From the NCBI RefSeq assembly GCF_027111315.2, contig NZ_CP114289.2:620001-684000 (forward strand): a stretch of 64,000 bases of DNA, written 5' to 3'. The DNA comes from Flavobacterium limnophilum (GTDB taxonomy: Bacteria; Bacteroidota; Bacteroidia; Flavobacteriales; Flavobacteriaceae). How positions within the stretch are numbered: position 1 is the stretch's first letter; each line of letters opens with the position of its first letter. The position numbers were made by a program, and so were the translations under genes. Positions 44,450-53,101 of the stretch are shown here, piece by piece. The notes under the pieces are model-generated. The model did not search any database and was not told the origin of the DNA. It was given only the letters and a program-made list of their open reading frames with translations.

Positions 44450-45307
44450 ATGATAACTATTGAGGAAAGTTTCCCTAGAAAAAGAGCCAACTATTTAAAA
44501 GGTCAAGATGTTGTTTGGTCTCAATTTAATGATGTGAATTTCTATGTAGAAGACCTATATCAAGAAAATTTTTATCTTCAAATATTAAAAAATTTATTTC
44601 CAAATATTAAAATAAGTAAGATTTTCCCTTTAGGCGGAAAAGACCCCGTAATAAAAAAAGCAAAAAGGTCATTAAAAAACAAGAAAAAAGTTTTTATTTT
44701 AGATTTGGATTTTGATGAAATTTTGAATAAAAAGGAACTTTGTGATAATATTTTTTATTTAGAGAAATATAGTATAGAAAACTATTTAGTAGACAAAAAC
44801 GCTATAATTGAATTGGTAAAAGAAGAAAATCCTAAAATAAAGACTTCAGAAGTTAACCAAAAATTTGATTTAAAGCTATTTTATAATGAATGCTTCAATA
44901 TTTTAAGTGAACTATCAAGTAACTTATTATTAATTCAAAAATATGAATTAGGAATCGATTATTTAAAAATTGAACCGCACAGAGATTGTAATTTGAATCC
45001 TATATGCTTAAAAGAATCAGTAGTAACACCATTCTATCAAAAAATAGAAGCTAGATTAAAAGAAAAAAAACCAAGATTAAAATATTCAGCTCAAATAAAT
45101 AAGCTAAAAGTTCATTTTAAAGATGTCTATAAAGGATTAATATATGTTCCTGGAAAATATATTTTAAATATATTAAACATTAAATTAAAAAAGATTTTTA
45201 AATTCTCACAAAGCAACTTATCTACATTTATTTATAGACTAGCCAAAAATTGTGAATTTAAAGAATTAGAATACTTAAAAATATCAATTAACGAATATAC
45301 TAAATAA
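44450..45307 (+). CDS. DUF4435/TOPRIM-like protein, AriB-like (PARIS effector)
   Basis: 285 residues from the ATG at 44450, one base after the ATPase stop. The DUF4435 core is readable: VEDLYQENFYLQIL with E34, VFILDLDFDE with D85 and D87 as TOPRIM metal ligands, and the diagnostic FYLEKYSIENYLVD. In PARIS, AriB is released from AriA on phage sensing and acts as a nuclease that cuts tRNA, stopping growth. An in-frame upstream start at 44399 would overlap the ATPase gene by 50 bp and is less likely. AT-rich like its partner. Confidence 0.75.
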   Translation: MITIEESFPRKRANYLKGQDVVWSQFNDVNFYVEDLYQENFYLQILKNLFPNIKISKIFPLGGKDPVIKKAKRSLKNKKKVFILDLDFDEILNKKELCDNIFYLEKYSIENYLVDKNAIIELVKEENPKIKTSEVNQKFDLKLFYNECFNILSELSSNLLLIQKYELGIDYLKIEPHRDCNLNPICLKESVVTPFYQKIEARLKEKKPRLKYSAQINKLKVHFKDVYKGLIYVPGKYILNILNIKLKKIFKFSQSNLSTFIYRLAKNCEFKELEYLKISINEYTK

Positions 45308-45314
45308 AAAAAGC

Positions 45315-45324
45315 TACTGCTAAC
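45315..45324. repeat. Right boundary inverted repeat of the PARIS-like cassette
   Basis: TACTGCTAAC, 8 bp after the DUF4435 stop; inverted copy of 43022-43031. It leads directly into CTAACAGTTAG, itself a palindrome (45320-45330). Confidence 0.6.
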
Positions 45325-45326
45325 AG

Positions 45327-45425
45327 TTAGAGTTTCGTTGGGCTCGCAGAGCCAACAATGAAACTCGTGTTGAACCCTTCGATAAACTCTGGGCAGGCTC
45401 ACCAGAGTACCTGCCGTCAACACTA
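45327..45425. repeat. Two adjacent long imperfect hairpins
   Basis: First: GAGTTTCGTTGGGCTC pairs with GAGCCAAC...GAAACTC (45330-45366). Second: GTGTTGA...TCAACAC encloses CTCTGG/CCAGAG (45367-45423). GC-richer than the cassette; the second contains CCCTTCGATAAACTC, typical of dispersed bacterial repeats. Confidence 0.65.
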
Positions 45426-45481
45426 TGGAGTTATCGTAGAGTTTTGAGTGAGAATATTAAGAGGATTTAGTGTCCGTGTTG

Positions 45482-45517
45482 AGTGGTATGTTCCAAAATG
45501 GAACGAACCACTTTTTT
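45482..45517 (+). terminator. Terminator-like hairpin downstream of the PARIS-like cassette
   Basis: AGTGGT..GTTCC/GGAAC..ACCACT stem followed by TTTTT. Confidence 0.65.
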
Positions 45518-45528
45518 ATCTAAAAAAC

Positions 45529-45565
45529 AAAAACCACAACAGAATTAAATTCCATTGTGGTTTTT
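45529..45565 (-). terminator. Terminator with ACAGAATT loop (3 of 3), for the ABC-F gene
   Basis: AAAAACCACAA/TTGTGGTTTTT stem, loop CAGAATTAAATTCCA, 35 bp after the ABC-F stop on the minus strand. Confidence 0.8.
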
Positions 45566-45599
45566 ATATGAATACTAAAACTGAATACTGAACACTAAT

Positions 45600-47462
45600 T
45601 TACCCTTCTATCTTCGCACTCAGCTCAAACCATCGTTCCTCTTTTTCTTCTATTTTTTTAATGATGTTTTCCAGTTCTTTGGCTTTTTTCTCAATGTCCA
45701 CATCGGCTACTTTTCCTTCGGAAAATAATTGCTCGATTTTGGCTTTGTCTATTTCCAAATCCTTGATTTCTCTTTCTATTTTTTGGAATTCTTTTTGCTC
45801 GTTGAAAGTCAGGTTTCCGGTTGGATTGTTTTGTTTCCAGTCTTTCTTTTCGGCTTTGTTGTCTTCTTTTTGGGCAACGTCGGCACTGTCTTCATAAGAC
45901 CTGAAATCGGAGTAGTTGCCAGGGAAAGTTTCGATTTCGCCTTGACCCCTGAAAACAAATAATTGATCCACGATTTTGTCCATAAAATAACGGTCGTGCG
46001 ACACTACCAGCAAACAACCCGGATAATCCATCAAGAAACTTTCGAGTACATTCAAAGTCACGATATCCAAATCATTCGTAGGCTCATCCAGAATCAGGAA
46101 GTTTGGGTTTTGGATTAAAACGGTACACAAATACAGTCGTTTCAACTCGCCACCGCTCAGTTTTTCGACATAATCGTATTGTTTTTTGGAGTCAAAAAGA
46201 AAACGCTCCAACAATTGCGAAGCCGAAATCAATCTGCCTTTTGTCAACGGAATAAATTCGCCGTATTCCTTGATGACGTCAATCACGCGCTGTCCCGGTT
46301 TTGGGTTGATTCCGCTTTGGGTGTAATAGCCAATTTTGATGGTTTCGCCAACGACCACTTTTCCGGAATCCAATGGAATAGTTCCTGTCAAAAGGTTCAA
46401 GAAAGTCGATTTTCCAGTTCCATTTTTTCCGATGATTCCAATGCGTTCGCCACGTTGAAAATCAAAACTGAAATTATCCAAAATCACGTGATCCTTGAAT
46501 TTCTTGGAAATTTTGTGAAGCTCGATAATCTTGCTTCCCATTCGTTCCATATTGATTTCGAGTTCGACCTTGTTTTCGCGACGGCGACTTTGCGCTTTTT
46601 CTTTAATCACATAAAAATCATCCTGACGCGATTTCGATTTGGTCGTTCTTGCTTTTGGTTGGCGACGCATCCATTCCAGTTCTTTGACGAAAAGGTTTTG
46701 GGCTTTGTCCACACTCGAATTTTCGGAAGCGATTCGCTCTTCTTTTTTCTCTAAATAGTAAGAGTAATTTCCTTTGTATTGGTATATTTTTCCATTGTCC
46801 AATTCGATGATTTCGTTGCAAACACGTTCCAAAAAGAAACGGTCGTGCGTCACCATGAACAACGTGATATTTTCTTTGGCAAAATAACTTTCGAGCCATT
46901 CGATCATCTCCAAATCCAAGTGATTCGTTGGCTCATCCAGAATTAATAAATCCGGACGGTTAATCAAAATAATAGCCAACGAAAGGCGTTTTTTCTGTCC
47001 ACCCGAAAGATTTTTTACTTTCAGTTTGAAATCTTCCAACTTCAATTTGAACAAAATTTGCTTGAATTGGGTTTCGAAATCCCAAGCATTGTGTTGGTCC
47101 ATTCCGTCGAAAGCTTTTTGGTAGGCTTCTTCGTCTTCTGGGTTTTCCAATGCTTTTTCGTAAGCTTCAATCACTTTCAAAGTCTCATTATCCGAAGCGA
47201 AAATACTTTCCTCAATCGTCAATTCGTCCTGCAATTTATTGTCTTGCGAAAGAAAAGCCATTCGGATGCTTTTGCGAAGCACGACTTGGCCTGTGTCGGG
47301 TTCGTCAAAACCATTGATGATGTTCATGATGGTGGTTTTTCCAGAACCGTTTTTGGCAATAAAGGCAATTTTTTGGTCTTTGTTGATTCCGAAGGATATG
47401 TCTTTAAAAAGCGTGCGCTCTCCAAAAGATTTTGAGATATTTTCGACTGATAAGTAATTCAT
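45600..47462 (-). CDS. ABC-F family ATPase (Uup-like)
   Basis: 620 residues with two ABC domains in one chain and no membrane segments. Walker A motifs are AKNGSGKTT (first) and GKNGTGKST (second); signatures LSGGQKKRLSLA and LSGGELKRLYLC; Walker B LLILDEPTNHLD and FLILDEPTNDLD. A linker of about 80 residues separates them, and the C-terminus (about 540-620) is a charged coiled coil as in Uup. ABC-F proteins act on the ribosome or branched DNA intermediates rather than in transport. Single gene with its own terminator. A -7 box candidate (47561-47568) lies about 100 bp upstream. Confidence 0.92.
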   Translation of the reverse strand: MNYLSVENISKSFGERTLFKDISFGINKDQKIAFIAKNGSGKTTIMNIINGFDEPDTGQVVLRKSIRMAFLSQDNKLQDELTIEESIFASDNETLKVIEAYEKALENPEDEEAYQKAFDGMDQHNAWDFETQFKQILFKLKLEDFKLKVKNLSGGQKKRLSLAIILINRPDLLILDEPTNHLDLEMIEWLESYFAKENITLFMVTHDRFFLERVCNEIIELDNGKIYQYKGNYSYYLEKKEERIASENSSVDKAQNLFVKELEWMRRQPKARTTKSKSRQDDFYVIKEKAQSRRRENKVELEINMERMGSKIIELHKISKKFKDHVILDNFSFDFQRGERIGIIGKNGTGKSTFLNLLTGTIPLDSGKVVVGETIKIGYYTQSGINPKPGQRVIDVIKEYGEFIPLTKGRLISASQLLERFLFDSKKQYDYVEKLSGGELKRLYLCTVLIQNPNFLILDEPTNDLDIVTLNVLESFLMDYPGCLLVVSHDRYFMDKIVDQLFVFRGQGEIETFPGNYSDFRSYEDSADVAQKEDNKAEKKDWKQNNPTGNLTFNEQKEFQKIEREIKDLEIDKAKIEQLFSEGKVADVDIEKKAKELENIIKKIEEKEERWFELSAKIEG

Positions 47463-47560
47463 TGTGCTGATGCGCCTAAAACAGGGCTTTTATGTTTTTA
47501 AAATCAAAGAGGTCTCTAATTGGGTCTCTATTGATGAAGAGGATACAAATACAAACATTG

Positions 47561-47568
47561 CAAAGATA
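47561..47568 (-). promoter_or_regulatory. Candidate promoter -7 box for the ABC-F gene
   Basis: TATCTTTG on the minus strand, about 99 bp before the start codon; a long leader would result. Confidence 0.35.
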
Positions 47569-47586
47569 GGTATTTGAGCCAAACAA

Positions 47587-47612
47587 AAAAAGATAGCAAT
47601 TTGCTATCTTTT
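47587..47612 (-). terminator. Terminator of the DUF2264/GH105/DUF4861 cluster
   Basis: AAAAGATAGCAA and TTGCTATCTTTT, a perfect 12-bp stem, 42 bp after the DUF2264 stop. Confidence 0.8.
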
Positions 47613-47653
47613 ACATTGAGTTTTTAGTAATTCACTTGCTATGTCCATAATAA

Positions 47654-49669
47654 CTACTTTTTGTTTAAATCAATATCTTTTTTTGTTCCGTTTTTAAATT
47701 GAATTGTAATACTCGTATTTGTTTGCTCAAGTTTTTTTATAGGAATCAAATCACTTTTCTTCCATTTTTCACCTGATTTTTTCCATAACATCAGGGTTAC
47801 GTATAGACTTGTTTTATCATTTTTTGCTGTAAAATTACTACTTACATCAATCACGGTACTTTCATTACTTTCTGGATGCAAGCCTTTGGCTGATATAACC
47901 TCGGTTTTCTCCCATCCTAAAACTGGAATCATCGCTAATTGGTATTTTCCGTTATCGATAATGGTAACCTCGTATCCTTTTATTTTTGTTTTGGTAGTAC
48001 TGATTTCTTTATCCAATTTAGGCAAAGCATAATGCCCTAAACGCATAGAAATCGCTTCTTTACTAGTATTTAGGTCCACTCTTAAAATTCCGTTTACTAA
48101 AGGAATATCGGCCAAACTCATTTTTATATTCTCATTTGTTTCTAAAACTGCATCCCGATAATAAACACCGTTTTCAAACTTTTTAAAAGTAAACAATCGG
48201 AAAGGTTCCCATTTTTGGTTTTTATTTTTGAAAACATAGTTCATCGCCACTTCTCCGTTCTCACCATCAGCCTGCCAAGGGAAAGCACTGTTGTAAGACA
48301 ATCGATTATAATTTTCTGTTGATCGGAATCCTTGCCAATCGTCTTTTTTCTTGGCGTTACACCAAGCCCTAATTTCTGAAGCCCCAATTGCGGGATAATC
48401 TGTAATCAAAATTTGTGAACCTTCTTGAAATGTATTGTAAACCTGATCTTTTTTGAATTTGGTTTCCCAGTCTCCTTCATTTTCTTTGGCCGTCCAAAAA
48501 GGATTATCGTCTGGCAATAAAAGCCCTAGAAAAGCTTTCCCCATCCAATACACACTTCCCCTACAACTATACACTTGCACGGCGGGTTCAAATGCACCGT
48601 AAAAACCAAGTGTGGGCACATTGTCTTTCATAAATTCTGGATGCTCCATAAATTGTTTTAAAACTCCAGATGATATTCTTCGTAACCAACCATTATTAAT
48701 TGTGGGATCATTTTCTAATCCCATAAAAGGAAATGCAGCTATAGAAGCTATTCGATAACTGATGCTACGTCCAAACATAATCATCTTCCCGTTACGACTA
48801 AACATCAATGGATAATTGGAATTGAGATCTTTAAAATTGCTTCTAAACTTTGAGGCATATTCCGGATAATATTTATTGCCAAAATATTCAGACCACAAGG
48901 CTCCATACAATTGATATCCCCACATGCTATAATAATCGTAGGCTGGATTATCATTGTACCAACCGTCACCTCTATAATCCTCCAAGGATTTTTGCAAATA
49001 CTCCACCAACAATTTCTCGTTGACGGGATAGCCTTGCTCTTTGAAAAAACTCAACACAAAAATGTTGAAAAACTTCCAATTGGAAGATACCGTAGGGCCA
49101 TCTCCATAACTCAGCATGGATTTGGCCAATGCGTCTTTTTGATCTTGAGGCAATGGCTTCCAAAGCACCTCAGGATTGGTCATCATTGACATTGCGATGG
49201 CTCCATATTCGACCAAATTCTGGTTCGGCCCTCCATTTTTGGCGCGGGGAACGATATAAGAAGGACTGTTGGGGTCAATTAATTTACTGAATTGATGTCT
49301 GTAATAATCGGCTACCTTAATATTATTAATCACCAAATCAGGATTTTCTTTTAGAAGTGGAGAGGCAATAAACAAAGTCCTGCTCAACCCTTCCAATTTC
49401 TCTGTTGGTACTCTTTTTTCATCCAGAGGATAACTTTTTCCCGGTTGTTTTGGAAACTTCATCGGGTCATCTAAGGTATGAATGTAACCAAAGGCCCCTT
49501 TCAACATATAAAGAGCAGCCTCTTTCCAGTGCTGCTTGGTCATTCCTGTATATGGACTTAATTCGTAATTTGGATTTTCGACTCTAAAAACAGTATTGTT
49601 GGTTTCCTGAGCAAACAAAGATTGTCCCGCCATAATGGACAATAGCACTAAGTATTTTATTTTTTTCAT
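47654..49669 (-). CDS. DUF2264 domain protein, secreted
   Basis: 671 residues with a signal peptide (about 1-20, ending LFAQ). The N-terminal two thirds match DUF2264: GMTKQHWKEAALYMLKGAFG, VEYGAIAMSMM, FNIFVLSFFKEQGYP and YYSMWGYQLYGALW, an (alpha/alpha) barrel-like pattern. A beta-rich C-terminal part (about 400-671) follows. DUF2264 proteins often occur in pectin or rhamnogalacturonan loci and are thought to be carbohydrate-active. The next gene upstream is a GH88/105 enzyme, supporting that. Its own -7 box (TATATTTG, 49718-49711) suggests it can also be transcribed separately. Confidence 0.88.
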   Translation of the reverse strand: MKKIKYLVLLSIMAGQSLFAQETNNTVFRVENPNYELSPYTGMTKQHWKEAALYMLKGAFGYIHTLDDPMKFPKQPGKSYPLDEKRVPTEKLEGLSRTLFIASPLLKENPDLVINNIKVADYYRHQFSKLIDPNSPSYIVPRAKNGGPNQNLVEYGAIAMSMMTNPEVLWKPLPQDQKDALAKSMLSYGDGPTVSSNWKFFNIFVLSFFKEQGYPVNEKLLVEYLQKSLEDYRGDGWYNDNPAYDYYSMWGYQLYGALWSEYFGNKYYPEYASKFRSNFKDLNSNYPLMFSRNGKMIMFGRSISYRIASIAAFPFMGLENDPTINNGWLRRISSGVLKQFMEHPEFMKDNVPTLGFYGAFEPAVQVYSCRGSVYWMGKAFLGLLLPDDNPFWTAKENEGDWETKFKKDQVYNTFQEGSQILITDYPAIGASEIRAWCNAKKKDDWQGFRSTENYNRLSYNSAFPWQADGENGEVAMNYVFKNKNQKWEPFRLFTFKKFENGVYYRDAVLETNENIKMSLADIPLVNGILRVDLNTSKEAISMRLGHYALPKLDKEISTTKTKIKGYEVTIIDNGKYQLAMIPVLGWEKTEVISAKGLHPESNESTVIDVSSNFTAKNDKTSLYVTLMLWKKSGEKWKKSDLIPIKKLEQTNTSITIQFKNGTKKDIDLNKK

Positions 49670-49710
49670 CTTTTATTTTATAATTTTCATCGGCAAAAAA
49701 GTAGGCTAAA

Positions 49711-49718
49711 CAAATATA
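49711..49718 (-). promoter_or_regulatory. Promoter -7 box for the DUF2264 gene
   Basis: TATATTTG on the minus strand, 41 bp before the start codon. Confidence 0.5.
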
Positions 49719-49895
49719 TTGCGATCAAACTGAGATTGTTTTTTCGATTTCTAATTTTATTTTTTCCACTTGTTAATTAATGCTTGCTTTTCATTTTCCG
49801 TAATACGAATGACGATCCCGTTTATAACACATCCTATAAATATATTTTTTAGAATCAATAAATAGGTTGGATACTATTCATAAATAAATTCAACT

Positions 49896-51050
49896 TCATT
49901 TCACAAAACGACTCATTTCTGATGCTGCCAATAAAAATGCACCTACACCAAAATCGGCGGTAGAATTTTTATCCACAACTTGTCCTGGAATAGCTTTTTC
50001 GCCAATAGGCTGTACATATCCAACGGTTCCATCTGCTTGAAGAGCAAATTCGGTGAGGTAATTCCATGATTTTTGAACTACAGGTAAATAGGTTTCTTTA
50101 TCCAAGATTCCATTATTGATACCCCATATAAATCCATAAGTGAAAAAGGCCGTTCCGCTGGTTTCTGGCCCTGGAGCATGTTCAGGATCCAAAATACTTC
50201 TTGTCCAGTAGCCTTCTTTCTGTTGATTGCTAGCCAAAGTTTTTGCCATCTCCTTAAAACGGTTAATGTATTCTTTTTTATGTTTGGCAGAATTGGGTAA
50301 ATCTTGAATAATTTTGGCGTAGCCTGCAAAAATCCACCCATCACCTCTAGCCCAAAAGTCTTTTTTTCCATTGGCACTTTTGTGTTTGGGATAGACATAT
50401 TTAGCATCTCGAAAATACAGTTTTGTTTCATCGTCATACATAATACTATCGGCATGAGTTAAATAAGTGTGCAGTTTTTCTAAATACATTTCATTTCCTG
50501 TTATCTTATACAACTTGGTCATAACAGGCATTACCATATACAAACCATCTGCCCACCACCAATAATCATTGGTTTCGGTACTCATTTCATACTCCATTAC
50601 TTCACGAGCACGAGCAATTTTTTGAAGATCATTTTTACCTGTAAAATTGTATAGATCAATATAGGTTTGAAAACAAATTTGCCAATCTCCAAACAACACA
50701 TGCTTGTCGGTTTCTCCATAATTGTATTTCCATTCGAGTTTATTATTCGATTTAGCTCCCATCCATTGATTTTTTTCTGCCCAAGCCATAGAATAATCCA
50801 AGTATTTTTTGTTTTGGGTCACTTTGTAGGCTTCCATATTTCCGGTATGATATGCGGCTACGTTCCAAAAAGCATTACCCAGTTCAGGATGTGTATCCTG
50901 CCAACGACTGTTTACTTTATCAATAATAGCAATTATTTCAGCTTTAGACTGCTTGATTGGTGTTTCCTGCTTTGCAACTACACTTTTACAACTAACAATT
51001 CCTAAAGAAAAAATAGTCATCAGGATAAAAAAAGAGTGTTTAAAATTCAT
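49896..51050 (-). CDS. Glycoside hydrolase family 88/105 (unsaturated rhamnogalacturonyl hydrolase type)
   Basis: 384 residues with a lipoprotein signal (Cys21 in LGIVSCKS). The (alpha/alpha)6-barrel motifs are visible: YWWWADGLYMVMPVM (D168 in the catalytic region) and DFWARGDGWIFAGYAKI (233-247), the family's WGRGxGW equivalent, then GPETSGTAFFTYGFIWGI. Such enzymes remove the unsaturated uronic acid left by pectin or rhamnogalacturonan lyases. It lies 103 bp after DUF4861 and upstream of DUF2264. Membrane-anchored, probably periplasm- or surface-facing. Confidence 0.9.
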   Translation of the reverse strand: MNFKHSFFILMTIFSLGIVSCKSVVAKQETPIKQSKAEIIAIIDKVNSRWQDTHPELGNAFWNVAAYHTGNMEAYKVTQNKKYLDYSMAWAEKNQWMGAKSNNKLEWKYNYGETDKHVLFGDWQICFQTYIDLYNFTGKNDLQKIARAREVMEYEMSTETNDYWWWADGLYMVMPVMTKLYKITGNEMYLEKLHTYLTHADSIMYDDETKLYFRDAKYVYPKHKSANGKKDFWARGDGWIFAGYAKIIQDLPNSAKHKKEYINRFKEMAKTLASNQQKEGYWTRSILDPEHAPGPETSGTAFFTYGFIWGINNGILDKETYLPVVQKSWNYLTEFALQADGTVGYVQPIGEKAIPGQVVDKNSTADFGVGAFLLAASEMSRFVK

Positions 51051-51153
51051 AATTATTTAGATTAATTTATTTTTTATTGGAGTAATCGTCTTTATTTTCT
51101 TGAATCTAGAGCTAAACATTACTAGTAAATTCAGTAACCGATTTGCCTGTAAT

Positions 51154-52359
51154 TTATTTATTAAAAACTTTAACAACTAATGGATTTTCTATCACTTGAG
51201 CTTGATTTTCTAACATAATATCCCAATCTTTAACAGATTGAACTTGACCACTTTTTGTCCAAGCAAAACCAACATAATATACTAAAATGTCTTTCTTTGG
51301 CGCTGTGACTACTAAAATATGGCTTTGGTCTGCCACATCCGAATGATGATGTATTGCCCTTTTAACCTCTTTTGGATTAATTACAATACCTTCACCAACA
51401 AAGGAGTCGTCTATAGGCTCCCAATGACGAAACGTTCCTTTATCCTTGTCAATTTTTACAGTTCCTTTTTCTTTATGCAGTGTAATTCCCAAAGTATAGT
51501 TTGGCAATGCGTTTGATGAACTGATTCTATTTTCAAATTTTGAAAAATTAGAACCCAAATCAATAGAAATTCGTTTGGTTTCACTGACCCCGTATTTACT
51601 CCAAGGGGCGTAATTCAATTCAAAAATAGTACGCAGAGGCCCTGTTGCAATTAGTCTGTAATTAATATAGTTTTTAGAAATGTACAAACTATCATTTTCC
51701 CAGATTCCTGTACCACCTGCACCTCTACTCATTCCTACATGATACGGATCATATCCCTCTCCGTGATCGATATGATAATATCCTGCCGTTTTAGCATTCT
51801 TTGCATACCAAGAATCAATAATAGAATAATTGACTTTTTTTAACCAAATATCAATACCACTAGATAATGTGCCCCCCGAACGACCTTCTTCTGTTAATTG
51901 TTGCGCTTTGGGGCCATAAGTACGGAAAGCTACTTTGTCATTTTCCCAAGCAAAATCATCTATTCTTTCTGGAACAAATCGAGCATAGGTTTTAACAGCA
52001 TTTATTTCTGGATTTTTTTGATCAGATTTTGAATCTAAAAAAAGAGTATAAGTCACTTTAGAATTGGCAGGAACAATAGCTTGAAACAACAATTCATCGG
52101 GTGCGCCATCTGAATTATTATCCATTAATTGGGTCACCAATAATTTCCCGCTTTGATCTTTTACAAATAACTCATTATGTTTACTAATTTTAGAAAGGCC
52201 TTTATGTTGATTTAAAAGGATACTTACAATTTCTTTCCTTTCAAACTGAAGCTTATTTTCTACAATCACTTTTTTTGTGAAAGGGGTTTTAACAGCAAAA
52301 CTAGATAGCAAAATTAAAAGTCCCAATAAAGCGATTACTATTTTAAAATTGAATTTCAT
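51154..52359 (-). CDS. DUF4861 family protein, secreted
   Basis: 401 residues, with an N-terminal hydrophobic segment (about 7-22) acting as signal peptide or anchor. DUF4861 hallmarks are FVPERIDDFAWENDKVAFRTYG, SGIDIWLKKVNYSIIDSWY and DHGEGYDPYHVGMSRGAGG. These beta-rich proteins are found in pectin and ulvan loci and some act on uronic-acid-containing oligosaccharides; the reaction is not certain here. First gene of the cluster, with -7 box TATTTTTG (52405-52398) upstream. Confidence 0.88.
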   Translation of the reverse strand: MKFNFKIVIALLGLLILLSSFAVKTPFTKKVIVENKLQFERKEIVSILLNQHKGLSKISKHNELFVKDQSGKLLVTQLMDNNSDGAPDELLFQAIVPANSKVTYTLFLDSKSDQKNPEINAVKTYARFVPERIDDFAWENDKVAFRTYGPKAQQLTEEGRSGGTLSSGIDIWLKKVNYSIIDSWYAKNAKTAGYYHIDHGEGYDPYHVGMSRGAGGTGIWENDSLYISKNYINYRLIATGPLRTIFELNYAPWSKYGVSETKRISIDLGSNFSKFENRISSSNALPNYTLGITLHKEKGTVKIDKDKGTFRHWEPIDDSFVGEGIVINPKEVKRAIHHHSDVADQSHILVVTAPKKDILVYYVGFAWTKSGQVQSVKDWDIMLENQAQVIENPLVVKVFNK

Positions 52360-52397
52360 AAATATATTATATATTTTTAAATATTATTTAAAAAAAA

Positions 52398-52405
52398 CAA
52401 AAATA
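52398..52405 (-). promoter_or_regulatory. Promoter -7 box for the DUF4861 gene
   Basis: TATTTTTG on the minus strand, 38 bp before the start codon. Further upstream, 52521-52557 contains an imperfect inverted repeat (CTGTAAC...GTTGCAG), a possible operator. Confidence 0.45.
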
Positions 52406-52646
52406 AATAAATACATACACACAATCATACTAGACCCTACCAGATAAAAAATGAAGTGATTTAAACTTTAATTTTATTGAATTTTTTTAAAGCAATTATG
52501 ATGAATGCTAAATAATTAATCCTGTAACTAATAGTGTGCTTGTTAGTGTGTTGCAGGGATTTTCAAGAATTGATCATTCAATTATTAAGATAATTTTTTT
52601 GAAGAATTTCGTTGTATAAGTACAGGTTTCAATAGGATGGTTTCGG

Positions 52647-52951
52647 CTACAATTGTGTTTGATTTGTTGTTATTTGTGCCAGCAATAAATTTGTCGCTAT
52701 TTTTCCCATTTCAAAACCAGGTTGGTCAATAGTTGTCAACGAAGGTTCAATAACGAAGAAATGGGTTCATTGCTAAACCCAATAATAGCGATGTCTTCAG
52801 GGATTTTGATGCCTTCTTCTTTTAAATATTGCAAGGTACTAATGGCTGCTGTATCATTGGAAGAAAAAAATCCATCAAAGGTATCCTTTGGGAAAGTAAT
52901 TTTTTGGCACTTTCAATACCGTCTATTTCCATTAGTTTTGAAGGTATAACC
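52647..52951 (-). pseudogene. Truncated, frameshifted LacI-family regulator remnant
   Basis: On the minus strand three consecutive pieces of a LacI-type sugar-binding domain can be read in different frames: LVIPSKLMEIDGIESAKK, then ITFPKDTFDGFFSSNDTAAI continuing to IPEDIAIIGFSNEPISS, then EPSLTTIDQPGFEMGKIATN ending AQITTNQTQL and TAG. Each frame change fits loss of one base in a short homopolymer. The DNA-binding domain and most of the core are missing; a stop lies just before LVIPSK. It sits where a regulator of the adjacent pectin genes would be expected. Confidence 0.8.
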
Positions 52952-53101
52952 AGTTAGCCTATTCAAAAAAGTAAATCAATTGGAGTGTAATACCATTAGT
53001 TAATATAGTTTAGTCCAATCATTTTGGTATAAGTTCTTTAGTGCGATATTTCTAACTGGAGATGCAAATTTCTATGGGATATTTTGAAACTGGTTTTGAA
53101 T
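52952..53101. other. Spacer at the truncation point of the LacI remnant
   Basis: No LacI-like coding continues here. The junction reads GTTAGCC on the plus strand (52953-52959). Nothing else recognisable. Confidence 0.35.
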
